Source: Bacteroides luhongzhouii
Lineage (GTDB): Bacteria; Bacteroidota; Bacteroidia; Bacteroidales; Bacteroidaceae
Assembly (NCBI RefSeq): GCF_009193295.2
Contig: NZ_CP059973.1
Span: forward strand, 3,286,001-3,350,000
DNA length: 64,000 nt
Reading direction: 5' to 3'
The notes beneath the pieces were generated by a model. It saw only the letters and a list, made by a program, of their open reading frames with translations. It was not told the DNA's origin and did not search any database. A program made the translations under genes and the position numbers. Shown piece after piece: positions 45,266-53,730 of the stretch; positions within the stretch are counted from its first letter, which is position 1; every line of letters begins with the position of its first letter.

Positions 45266-46834
45266 TTAATTATTCATTTCTACCAGCCAGCGACTTAAGT
45301 TTCTGCTTTCGGCACTAAACTCAACGCCTACCTTTACAATTTCTCTATGATCTGCTTTATAAGAAATTAAATACCCTTTATCTTCAATTTGTTTAAGTGC
45401 TTCCTCGGCAGTACCATTCAGCTTAAATTCAAATACATAAATGTATTTAGGTGTTTTTACCACAGCATCGGCACGACCACGTGAACTACGGACTTCCGCT
45501 TCCGTAAACTGTCCCATCAGTTTGAAAATCAAATAGAAAATAACCTGATAATGCCGTTCCGTTTGATCATTCAATTCATAAGGTATATCGGTGAAAAAGG
45601 CTTCCATACGGGTGAGGAAAGCGTCGTAATCACCTTTCTCTAATTCATCAATAAACTTTCCAATATAAAATCCTTGGTCGTTATTCTTCATTGGAGTATA
45701 GAACGGAATAAGGAAATTGATGAATCCATAGCGTACCTCATCATTAGGAAAATCCAATAGATAATTATTAAATCGCCTGTCGTAGTCTTTAATCGTCAAA
45801 TATCCGCTTTGATAAATCAGTGGAATTGGATTATTGGCATCCACCCTATACTCTGCAAAAGAAGAAACAGGGGCTTCGATACCATTTAATAATGTACGTA
45901 AATCATATTCACTTTTTTGCAGAAGTTCAACCAGAAACGTAGGTGTACCAGTTTGAAACCAGTAACTGCCTAGTTCCAGTTTACTGAAAGCATTCAACAC
46001 ACTGAACGGATTAAATACTCCTTCACCATCCTGATGAAAATGATAGCCGTCGTAATTGCGTTTCATTGCTGTGACTACTTCTTCCGGCAACAGATGATTT
46101 TTACGACCGAAGGTTTCTATTTCAGGATCGAAAGTACTGGTTAGTTCCTCATGGGTGATGCCGCAAAGTGTTGCATAAGAGTAGTCAAGACTGATGTCAT
46201 TCAACTGGTTCAGATCGCTGAATACACTGACTTGCGAAAACTTGGTTACTCCGGTAAGAAATACAAATCGCAAATAACGGTCGGTGCTTTTCAGAACTCC
46301 ATAGAAAGCTTTCAGCATCTGACGATATTCTTCGAGTAATTCCAAATTGTTGATAGCTTGCAAAAGAGGTTTATCATATTCATCGACCAGTACAACCACT
46401 TGGTGTCCTGTTCGTAAAAAAGCCTGTTCTATGACATAACTGAAACGTTCTTCCGGACTGCGATCTCTTTTCTCGTCACCGTAGACAGCTTCCCATTTTT
46501 CAAGATACTGATTCAGCATTGCTATCAGGTCTGCTGCCGTCTCATACTTCCGGGCGTTTAAGTCAAGATGTAGAACGGGATGCTGCTCCCATTTTGTTTC
46601 CAGCTTTTCAATAGCCAAACCCTCGAAGAGGTCTTTGCGCCCTTGAAAATAGGCTTCAAAAGTAGAAAGAAGCAGACTCTTGCCGAAACGTCTGGGGCGA
46701 CTGAGGAAATAAGGTTTTCCTGTTGAGATGATTCGCCATACCAATTCCGTCTTATCCACATATAGATAATTATTTCTTCGGATATCCTCAAAGGTCTGTA
46801 TTCCAATAGGAAGTTTACGCATCAAGTCATACAT
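45266..46834 (-). CDS. AAA-ATPase-like / PD-(D/E)XK nuclease family protein, copy 2
   Basis: This 522-residue homologue of 33745-35304 has the same order: LMRKLPIGIQTFEDIRR, the P-loop FLSRPRRFGKSLL, the Walker B VVLVDEYDKPLL, and a nuclease core with GRADAVV and VFEFKLNG. The start at 46834 (MYDLMRKLP) is chosen because a longer reading from 46864 would begin inside the -7 box at 46869-46862. It is convergent with the transporter gene of locus 3 and divergent from the sigma gene of locus 4. A function in these loci is not evident. It may be a mobile or defence-type gene that repeatedly lands next to this kind of locus. Confidence 0.85.
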   Translation of the reverse strand: MYDLMRKLPIGIQTFEDIRRNNYLYVDKTELVWRIISTGKPYFLSRPRRFGKSLLLSTFEAYFQGRKDLFEGLAIEKLETKWEQHPVLHLDLNARKYETAADLIAMLNQYLEKWEAVYGDEKRDRSPEERFSYVIEQAFLRTGHQVVVLVDEYDKPLLQAINNLELLEEYRQMLKAFYGVLKSTDRYLRFVFLTGVTKFSQVSVFSDLNQLNDISLDYSYATLCGITHEELTSTFDPEIETFGRKNHLLPEEVVTAMKRNYDGYHFHQDGEGVFNPFSVLNAFSKLELGSYWFQTGTPTFLVELLQKSEYDLRTLLNGIEAPVSSFAEYRVDANNPIPLIYQSGYLTIKDYDRRFNNYLLDFPNDEVRYGFINFLIPFYTPMKNNDQGFYIGKFIDELEKGDYDAFLTRMEAFFTDIPYELNDQTERHYQVIFYLIFKLMGQFTEAEVRSSRGRADAVVKTPKYIYVFEFKLNGTAEEALKQIEDKGYLISYKADHREIVKVGVEFSAESRNLSRWLVEMNN

Positions 46835-46861
46835 ATTCGGTTCTTTAGCTGTTATACACAT

Positions 46862-46891
46862 CAAAGGTAATCATTATTTCGAAATAATGAT
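46862..46891 (-). promoter_or_regulatory. Promoter and 22-bp perfect palindrome upstream of nuclease copy 2
   Basis: On the minus strand the -7 box TACCTTTG (46869-46862) directly abuts a perfect 22-bp palindrome at 46870-46891 (half-site ATCATTATTTC). The palindrome covers the spacer toward -33, the usual place for a repressor operator. Confidence 0.6.
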
Positions 46892-46977
46892 GAATGAACA
46901 CTTTAAAAACGGGATATATCTGATATATATCATCTTTCTCCTTATATATTTGTTGCTTGCGTAACAAAAAGATTCCC

Positions 46978-47037
46978 CAAAATGCGGATAAGTGGAAAAA
47001 TATTAATAATATTGTCATCCGATATTTTACATCTTTG
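46978..47037 (+). promoter_or_regulatory. Conserved upstream element and promoter of the locus 4 sigma gene
   Basis: Bases 46978-47021 match the element at 31955-31997 (CGGATAA, AATATTAATAATATT, GTCAT). TTG at 47012 and CATCTTTG at 47030-47037 are spaced like -33 and -7 boxes. The sigma ATG is at 47067. Confidence 0.55.
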
Positions 47038-47066
47038 TTATACTTTTGTTCTTAAAATGCGACACT

Positions 47067-47687
47067 ATGATTGAATTTTCAGATGAGAAATTCTTATTGG
47101 ATGAAATAAAAAAAGGAAATAATCAAGCTTTTGAATATCTTTTTAAGACCTACTATCCTCGTTTGCGTGGCTATGCTATTCGTTTTGTTGAAGATGAAGA
47201 AACGGCTCGTGATATTATTCAAGAGTGCTTCTTGCGTTTCTGGGAGAAGCGGGCATTGCTGTCGGCAGTATCGGTCACATCTTTGCTTTTTGCGATGGTG
47301 CGTAATGGATGCTTGAATTACTTGAAGCATCTTTCGATTGTTGAGAAACATCAGATTGAATATCTTGCATCTGTTGATGGAGAAGAACGGCTCTACTATT
47401 CCGATTTCGCATTAGATGCCGAACATAAACTGCTGTATGACGAGCTGCAGGAACAGATCAACATTGTCATTGGGCAATTGCCTGAACGCTCCCGCGAGAT
47501 ATTCCTGATGAGCCGTTTCAAAGGACTGAAGAATCGTGAAATAGCAGACAAACTTCAAATATCGACCACGGCAGTTGAAAAACACATTGCCAAAGCATTG
47601 CAGTGCTTCTCTAAACACTTCAAAGACAAGTATCCGGTAGATATTTATATTATAATTATTGCCTGGGTTATTATGAATAATAAATAA
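47067..47687 (+). CDS. ECF sigma factor of locus 4
   Basis: This 206-residue ECF sigma factor has region 2 (AFEYLFKTYYPRLRGYAIRF and ARDIIQECFLRFWEKRA) and region 4 (LPERSREIFLMSRFKGLKNR, then EIADKLQISTTAVEKHIAKA), followed by a hydrophobic tail (VDIYIIIIAWVIMNNK). The ATG at 47067 (MIEFSDEKFLL) matches the start of the locus 3 sigma factor; an upstream TTG at 47046 is less likely. An intrinsic terminator separates it from the anti-sigma gene, so part of the transcripts should end after sigma. Confidence 0.93.
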   Translation: MIEFSDEKFLLDEIKKGNNQAFEYLFKTYYPRLRGYAIRFVEDEETARDIIQECFLRFWEKRALLSAVSVTSLLFAMVRNGCLNYLKHLSIVEKHQIEYLASVDGEERLYYSDFALDAEHKLLYDELQEQINIVIGQLPERSREIFLMSRFKGLKNREIADKLQISTTAVEKHIAKALQCFSKHFKDKYPVDIYIIIIAWVIMNNK

Positions 47688-47720
47688 AATGGAAAAGATA
47701 AACCATTGAAAATTAGGGCA

Positions 47721-47753
47721 AAAAAGCAGGAAACGAAAAATTCCTGCTTTTTT
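47721..47753 (+). terminator. Terminator between sigma and anti-sigma genes of locus 4
   Basis: AAAAAGCAGGAA (47721-47732) pairs with TTCCTGCTTTTT (from 47741), and the 3' arm runs into a T-tract. This is an unusual place for a terminator, since sigma and anti-sigma are normally co-expressed. Confidence 0.8.
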
Positions 47754-47814
47754 ATTTCTATCGGTGGTTGGGTAAAAGAAATAATAGTTGTTACATCTTA
47801 TAGAAAGTGAAATT

Positions 47815-48810
47815 ATGGAAGAAAAGAAAAACATTCGTGAGTTAGCTATTCAGTATTTCGAAGGAAGAATCCTGCGCAAAGACGAGAAACTGTTGTTTGA
47901 GTATGTCGGGCAAAGCGAAGAAAATCGTGCGACATTCAGACAATGGGAAAAGGAGTGGATTGCATCAGGCATTTCAGATTCCGGAACAATCGGAGAATGG
48001 GAAATTTTGCAGCGCAAGATTCGCACTCAAGAAGCTATTATCCCGATGCTTACTGTTTCAAAATTCCGGTCATCCGTATGGCGGCAAGTTGCTGCGGTTG
48101 CGGCTATCGTGATTCTGACCATAGGAGGCACCATAGGTATTTGGCAGATTTCTTCCTCATTAAAGCCGGAGACGTATTTTGTATGCGAAACTCCTTATGG
48201 AGAGAAGAGTAAAGTCGTTCTTTCTGATGGGACAGTCGTTTGGCTTAATGCAGGTTCCACACTGAAGTATTCGAACAAGTTTAATACGGCCAATCGTAAA
48301 GTCGAATTGAACGGTGAGGGATATTTTGAAGTCACAAAGAAGGAGGGAACCACTTTCATCGTACAGACACATGGATATGACGTAGTCGTAAAAGGAACGA
48401 AGTTCGATGTATCCGCATATGCGGACGATCCGTTTATTTCCACCACTCTGCTCGAAGGTTCGGTCGAGTTGAATTATAAGGGGACTCCGGTTATGATGTC
48501 TCCTGGTGAATCAATAAGATTGAATGTAGAAACCGGGAAATTTGTCCGTACCCAAGTAAATGCCTCACAATCAAAAGCGTGGGCGGAGAATCGTATAGAA
48601 TTTGATCATATTACATTAAAAGAACTAGTCACAAAACTATCCCGGCAATATGATGTGAATATTCGATTGGAATCGGAGTCGATAGGCGATAAGACTTTCC
48701 GTATTTCTCTGCGAAACAGAGAAACGATAGGAGAGGTGATGACTGCTTTGCAGGAGATCATCCCGATAACCATCGAACGTATAGACAAGGATATATATAT
48801 CAGAGAATAA
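47815..48810 (+). CDS. FecR-family anti-sigma factor of locus 4
   Basis: This 331-residue anti-sigma factor has a cytoplasmic part (1-90), a membrane helix (91-110), and a periplasmic FecR domain (KSVVLSDGTVVWLNAGSTL-like stretch near 135-155, VVVKGTKFDVSAYADD near 195). The C-terminal STN-like part follows (RIEFDHITLKELVTKLSRQY near 260). The ATG at 47815 (MEEKKNIRELAIQYFEG) is preferred to a TTG at 47788, which has no family support. It should pair with the sigma factor at 47067 and the STN domain of the SusC at 48856. Confidence 0.92.
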   Translation: MEEKKNIRELAIQYFEGRILRKDEKLLFEYVGQSEENRATFRQWEKEWIASGISDSGTIGEWEILQRKIRTQEAIIPMLTVSKFRSSVWRQVAAVAAIVILTIGGTIGIWQISSSLKPETYFVCETPYGEKSKVVLSDGTVVWLNAGSTLKYSNKFNTANRKVELNGEGYFEVTKKEGTTFIVQTHGYDVVVKGTKFDVSAYADDPFISTTLLEGSVELNYKGTPVMMSPGESIRLNVETGKFVRTQVNASQSKAWAENRIEFDHITLKELVTKLSRQYDVNIRLESESIGDKTFRISLRNRETIGEVMTALQEIIPITIERIDKDIYIRE

Positions 48811-48855
48811 TTTCTATTTAGTAACAACTATTATTAAATTAAATCAGGAAGAACT

Positions 48856-51800
48856 ATGAACAACCGAAAGAACTTATTACGGTTACTTCTTTTCGTTTCA
48901 TTGAGCTTTGTTGCAGTAATTTTAAATGGTCAAACAGTGAGTAAGACATTTAAAAATGAAGCTTTGAAAACGGTATTGAAAGAAGTGGAAAAACAAACCG
49001 GACTATCTGTTATTTATAAAACAGACGAGGTAAATGAGAACAAGATGATTACGGCAACATTTAAAAACACTCCAATAAATACTGTTTTGGATAAAATCCT
49101 TGATGAAGGATTAACTTATAAACTGCAGAATAAAATGATTGTAATTTCTAAAAGTAACCAACAAAAGCAATCAAAAAGTGGAGAGAAAAAGAAAATTTCC
49201 GGAACGGTTGTAGACGAAAATGGTACTCCTATTATTGGAGCAAGTGTCCAGATTAAAGGTGAAGCGCAAGGAACAATTACCGACTTTGATGGTAAATTTG
49301 TTTTGTCAGATGTGCCGGAAAAATCGCTATTGACTATTTCTTATATCGGATATTCGACAATAGACATTGCTGTTACTGATGAGAAACTTTCAAAGATAAC
49401 CATGATAGAAGATAGTAAGTTGATTGACGAAGTTGTAGTAGTAGGTTATGGAAGCATGAGAAAGCAGGATGTCACTACTTCCATTGCAAGAGTAGGGGGG
49501 AAAGACTTGAAAGACATGCCTGTTACAGGATTTGACCAGGCTATTGTTGGTAAAATGGCTGGTGTTCAAGTAACTCAGACTTCTGGAAAACCTAACAGTG
49601 GTGCTACTATTCGCGTGAGAGGTACAGGTACTATTACAGCAGGGGCAGAGCCGCTATATGTGGTGGATGGAGTACCATTGGAAAGAGCTTCAAGTGCTTT
49701 GGAAACTGTTGATATGAATGATGTGGAATCGATTGAAATATTAAAGGATGCTTCTTCGGCAGCAATTTATGGCTCACGTGGAGCAAATGGTGTTGTAATG
49801 ATTACTACCAAAAAAGGGGCGAGTGGAAAAGCGAAAGTCAGTTATAATGGTTCTGTTGGTTTTCAAGCGCTTTCAAAAAAGATAGATATGTTAGACGCTT
49901 ATGAATTTGCAGCATTTGCACGTGACGGGCATAATGGTTCGTATTTAACCTCTTATCCTGACGCTAGTCCTGATGACCCTAATGAAGTACGAAAAAAATC
50001 TTACGACAAGATTCCACCTGAGTTATTTCCATATTTAGAAGGACAGAAAGGGCTAACAAATACAGATTGGCAAGATGCATTATATCGTACGGCTCCTATT
50101 ACAAAGCATTCCATTTCTATAAGTGGTGGTGGGGAAAAGACAAAATTCTTTATTTCTGGAAGCTATTTAAATCAATCGGGTATCATTGTGAATTCGGGTT
50201 ATGAAAGGTTTGGTGCTCGTCTCAATTTCACTTATAAAAGTGATAAAGTGGAATTAGGTGTTAATTTTTCACCGTCTTATTCGATAGAGGACAGAGTGGA
50301 TAGTGATAATAATAAAGGAGTGGTAATTAATGCATTAATGATGCCACCTGTATGGCCGGTATATAATGAGGACGGTTCATATAATTATATGGGAAACGGA
50401 TTTTGGAAAATAGGTACTGACTATCAGCATAATGCTGTTTTAAATCCTGTCGCAATGGTTAATCTGACAAAAGATCAGGTGACTCATGCTAATTTATTAG
50501 GTAACTTCTATTTTCAGTGGGAGATAATTAAAGGTTTGAAGTATAAGTTTTCAGCTGCCACTAATTATAATTATTTTTATAATGAGTATTATCGTTCGTC
50601 CGAATTGCCGTTACAGGGAGAGAAGTATTTTCAATCACCATCAAACCCCGTAGCTAAATCCAGTGGAACGTACTATTTGAACTGGCTTATAGAAAATACT
50701 TTAAATTATCAAAAGAACTTCAATGGTCATAATTTAAATGCTATCATTGGATTTACAGCTCAAAAAGATATGATGAAGAAGCATTCTGTACAAGCTACGG
50801 ATTTTGTGAATGATTTAGTGCAGAATGTAGCCGGAGGAATTGTTTCTACAGGTGGAGCAGATTCACAGGCGTGGGCATTGGCTTCTTTCTTGGCACGGGC
50901 ACAATATGATTATAAAGGAAAATATTTATTGAGTGCCGCTATACGTTCAGATGGTTCGTCTCGTTTCGGGAAGAATAATCGTTGGGGATATTTTCCGTCA
51001 GTCTCTGTTGGATGGCGTATCATTTCTGAAGATTTCATGAAAAATCTTCCTTGGGTTAGTAATCTGAAATTACGTGCTAGTTATGGTATATCCGGTAACT
51101 TTAATATTGGAAATTATGAACATATTGCTATGTTGAAATATAATCAATATGTATTGGGCACGGGTGAAGGTAGTTTAGTATCAGGTTTGCGTCCGTCGCA
51201 GATTTCAAATGATGATTTAGGATGGGAAAAAACTCGGATGTACAATGTCGGATTAGACATCGGTTTATTTGACGAACGATTGACATTTGAATTTGATATG
51301 TATCAAAGTAATACCTACGATCTATTGTTAGACGTACCTATCCCTCAGATTACGGGATTTTCAGATATGCGCAAGAATATTGGTGAAGTACGTAATCGTG
51401 GTGTTGAATTTACGATAGGTACCCATCACAATTGGAGTGGGTTCAGATGGGATGCAAGTTTCAATATTGCTGCCAATAGGAACAAAGTTCTTAAACTTGG
51501 ACCCGAAGATGCTCCGATCATCACATCTGCGGGTGTTAGCCACGCATATTTTAAAACAGAAGTAGGTCAGCCTATCGGCAATTACTTTTTGTTGGTTCAG
51601 GATGGAGTATTCAAGAATCAGGCAGAGCTAGATGCATATCCACACTTCTCAAATGCAAAAGTCGGTGATTTCAAATTTGTAGACGTTGATGGAAACGGTG
51701 AAATGGATTTGGATGATGACCGCGCAATTGTTGGCAATTATATGCCGAAGTTTACATATGGATTTATGAGTTCATTTGCATATAAAGGGATAGATTTGTC

Positions 51801-52254
51801 ATTCAACTTGCAAGGTGTTCAGGGAAATAAAATTCTTAATCTACAAAGGCGTTATATAGCTAATATGGAGGGAAATGTAAACAGTATGGTCATTGCTTTA
51901 GACCGTTTTCAATCAGTGGAAAATCCGGGTAACGGACAGGTGAACAGAGCAAACCGTAAGTCAACCGGTAACAATTCACGCACATCTACATGGCATTTGG
52001 AAGATGGTTCTTATCTTAGAATGCAAAATATTACTTTAGGATATACATTGCCTAAGAATTTTGTACAAAAGTTCGGATTAACATCATTGAGACTTTATTT
52101 TTCCGGTCAGAATTTATTTACGATAACCAATTACTCCGGTTATAATCCGGAAGTAAGTAACTATAATTCTAATGGTTCCTTGACTCCTGGTGTGGATTAT
52201 GGATCATATCCGTTATCTAAGACTTATTCGTTTGGTTTGAATGTTAGCTTTTAA
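48856..52254 (+). CDS. SusC-like TonB-dependent transporter with STN domain, locus 4
   Basis: This 1132-residue outer-membrane transporter has a signal peptide to about 25 (VILNGQ), an STN domain (about 27-98), and a carboxypeptidase-regulatory-like domain (about 113-195, GTPIIGASVQIKG and GTITDFDGKFVL). The plug begins DEVVVVGYGSMRKQDVTTS and contains SGKPNSGATIRVRGTGTI and YGSRGANGVVMITT. The barrel ends YSFGLNVSF. The N-terminal half is close to the locus 3 SusC. susD follows after 15 bases. The STN domain links it to the FecR protein just upstream (45 bases). Confidence 0.95.
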   Translation: MNNRKNLLRLLLFVSLSFVAVILNGQTVSKTFKNEALKTVLKEVEKQTGLSVIYKTDEVNENKMITATFKNTPINTVLDKILDEGLTYKLQNKMIVISKSNQQKQSKSGEKKKISGTVVDENGTPIIGASVQIKGEAQGTITDFDGKFVLSDVPEKSLLTISYIGYSTIDIAVTDEKLSKITMIEDSKLIDEVVVVGYGSMRKQDVTTSIARVGGKDLKDMPVTGFDQAIVGKMAGVQVTQTSGKPNSGATIRVRGTGTITAGAEPLYVVDGVPLERASSALETVDMNDVESIEILKDASSAAIYGSRGANGVVMITTKKGASGKAKVSYNGSVGFQALSKKIDMLDAYEFAAFARDGHNGSYLTSYPDASPDDPNEVRKKSYDKIPPELFPYLEGQKGLTNTDWQDALYRTAPITKHSISISGGGEKTKFFISGSYLNQSGIIVNSGYERFGARLNFTYKSDKVELGVNFSPSYSIEDRVDSDNNKGVVINALMMPPVWPVYNEDGSYNYMGNGFWKIGTDYQHNAVLNPVAMVNLTKDQVTHANLLGNFYFQWEIIKGLKYKFSAATNYNYFYNEYYRSSELPLQGEKYFQSPSNPVAKSSGTYYLNWLIENTLNYQKNFNGHNLNAIIGFTAQKDMMKKHSVQATDFVNDLVQNVAGGIVSTGGADSQAWALASFLARAQYDYKGKYLLSAAIRSDGSSRFGKNNRWGYFPSVSVGWRIISEDFMKNLPWVSNLKLRASYGISGNFNIGNYEHIAMLKYNQYVLGTGEGSLVSGLRPSQISNDDLGWEKTRMYNVGLDIGLFDERLTFEFDMYQSNTYDLLLDVPIPQITGFSDMRKNIGEVRNRGVEFTIGTHHNWSGFRWDASFNIAANRNKVLKLGPEDAPIITSAGVSHAYFKTEVGQPIGNYFLLVQDGVFKNQAELDAYPHFSNAKVGDFKFVDVDGNGEMDLDDDRAIVGNYMPKFTYGFMSSFAYKGIDLSFNLQGVQGNKILNLQRRYIANMEGNVNSMVIALDRFQSVENPGNGQVNRANRKSTGNNSRTSTWHLEDGSYLRMQNITLGYTLPKNFVQKFGLTSLRLYFSGQNLFTITNYSGYNPEVSNYNSNGSLTPGVDYGSYPLSKTYSFGLNVSF

Positions 52255-52269
52255 TAAATACATGAAATT

Positions 52270-53652
52270 ATGAAGAATAAATTATTGATAGTATGTGCAT
52301 TTTTCTGTTTGAGTTCTTGTGAGGGCTTCTTAGATTTGTCGCCGGAATCTCAGCCTAATGCTAAAGAATTTTATGTAACTGAAAATGATTTTAATAGTGC
52401 GGTAATGGCGTGTTACCAGTCGCTTCGGAATTATCCGACAATCGTTCTTGATGTATTGGAGTATCGTTCGGATAATATGTTTATGCCAAGTTTTACGTCC
52501 GGTTCTCAAGATAAATATGAAATCAACCATTTTCAAGATAACAAGACAAATAGTTTGATTGCTGATATTTGGGAGAAATCGTACAGTGCAATAAGTTGTT
52601 GTAATGTGATGATAGATCACATTCAGAATGCAACAATCAATGCCGACAAGAAATTACAATTTGAGGCGGAAGCCCGTTTCATTCGTGCATTTCATTATTT
52701 TAATTTGGTGCGTCTCTTTGGTGGAGTGCCATTGGTTGTGCATGAACTTTCCGATGGAGAGGCCTTGAAGATGCCTCGGGAAAGCGTAGGCAAAGTTTAT
52801 GAGCAGATTGAATCCGATCTGATATTTGCTTTACAGTTACCCGATACTTATGATAAATCAGATTTAGGGCGGGTGACATCTAATGCGGCTGAAGCTCTTC
52901 TTGCAAAAACTTATCTGACAAATAAGAAATATAATGATGCAAAGACTCATTTAAATAATATCATAATCACAGAGAAATATGATTTGCTTACTGATATAAA
53001 GGATGTTTTTGATGTGAATAATGAGATGAATAAAGAGATCTTGTTTGCCATTAAATATAGTAAAACATTGATTGACGGTGGTCATGGAATGTGGTTAAGT
53101 CTATCGGATGTAACATTGGGCCATTTTAGTGACGTCCTGAAAGGAGCCTATAATAGTGATGATGCGCGTGCAGGATTGTTGGAGTACAAAAAGAGTGGTT
53201 CTGTTTATTTACCGATGAAATATTATGATATTCAGGATGTATCTACTAAAGATGTTGGAAATGATTTTATCGTTTTGCGATATGCAGATATTCTTTTGAT
53301 GTATGCGGAGGTATTGAACGAAGAATCTTTTGATACGGATATTAACTCAAAGAACAGCGGTTTTTATTATCTGAATAAAGTACGTGATAGAGCAGGGCTA
53401 CCAAATCTGACATCCTTGGAAGTACCTTCACAATCAGACTTTAAAAAAGCTGTTTTGAACGAAAGATATTTGGAATTTCCATTAGAAGGAAATCGTTGGT
53501 TCGATTTAATTAGAACAGGAACGGCAAAAGAGGTCATAAAGGCCGCTTATGATATAGATATTCCGGATTATAGATTGATTTTCCCGATTCCTAGTGCAGA
53601 AGTTGAGAAGGTGAATAATCCTAATATACTTCCACAAAATCCTCAATATTAG
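52270..53652 (+). CDS. SusD/RagB-like lipoprotein, locus 4
   Basis: This 460-residue lipoprotein (LSSC, Cys17) has RagB/SusD features: DLSPESQPNAKEFYVTENDF at the mature N-terminus, FEAEARFIRAFHYFNLVRLF, ADILLMYAEVLNEESF, and the terminal NERYLEFPLEGNRWFDLIRT with FPIPSAEVEK. It is the lid for the SusC of locus 4. The frame is intact. A large hairpin follows in the 78-base gap before the GDPD-phosphatase fusion. Confidence 0.95.
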   Translation: MKNKLLIVCAFFCLSSCEGFLDLSPESQPNAKEFYVTENDFNSAVMACYQSLRNYPTIVLDVLEYRSDNMFMPSFTSGSQDKYEINHFQDNKTNSLIADIWEKSYSAISCCNVMIDHIQNATINADKKLQFEAEARFIRAFHYFNLVRLFGGVPLVVHELSDGEALKMPRESVGKVYEQIESDLIFALQLPDTYDKSDLGRVTSNAAEALLAKTYLTNKKYNDAKTHLNNIIITEKYDLLTDIKDVFDVNNEMNKEILFAIKYSKTLIDGGHGMWLSLSDVTLGHFSDVLKGAYNSDDARAGLLEYKKSGSVYLPMKYYDIQDVSTKDVGNDFIVLRYADILLMYAEVLNEESFDTDINSKNSGFYYLNKVRDRAGLPNLTSLEVPSQSDFKKAVLNERYLEFPLEGNRWFDLIRTGTAKEVIKAAYDIDIPDYRLIFPIPSAEVEKVNNPNILPQNPQY

Positions 53653-53666
53653 AAAACTCACTATGT

Positions 53667-53713
53667 TATATTGGAATATATAGATAAGATAGTTATTTAT
53701 ATATTCCGATATA
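53667..53713 (+). other. Long intercistronic stem-loop between susD and GDPD fusion
   Basis: A 16-base arm (53667-53682) pairs with 53698-53713 with one G-T pair and a 15-base loop. It is A+T-rich and without a T-run, so a role in mRNA stability or processing between the uptake genes and the enzymes is more likely than termination. Confidence 0.6.
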
Positions 53714-53730
53714 ATTGAAATGGCTGAAAC

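Noticed and set aside
33745..46834. The two AAA/PD-(D/E)XK genes as a recent duplication or conversion
   Set aside because: Protein blocks are near-identical but the underlying codons differ widely, so they are older homologues kept similar by selection, unlike the transporter pair.
46835..46864. Ten-codon N-terminal extension of nuclease copy 2
   Set aside because: The upstream ATG overlaps the -7 box at 46869-46862, so it would lie before the transcription start; the family begins at the later Met.
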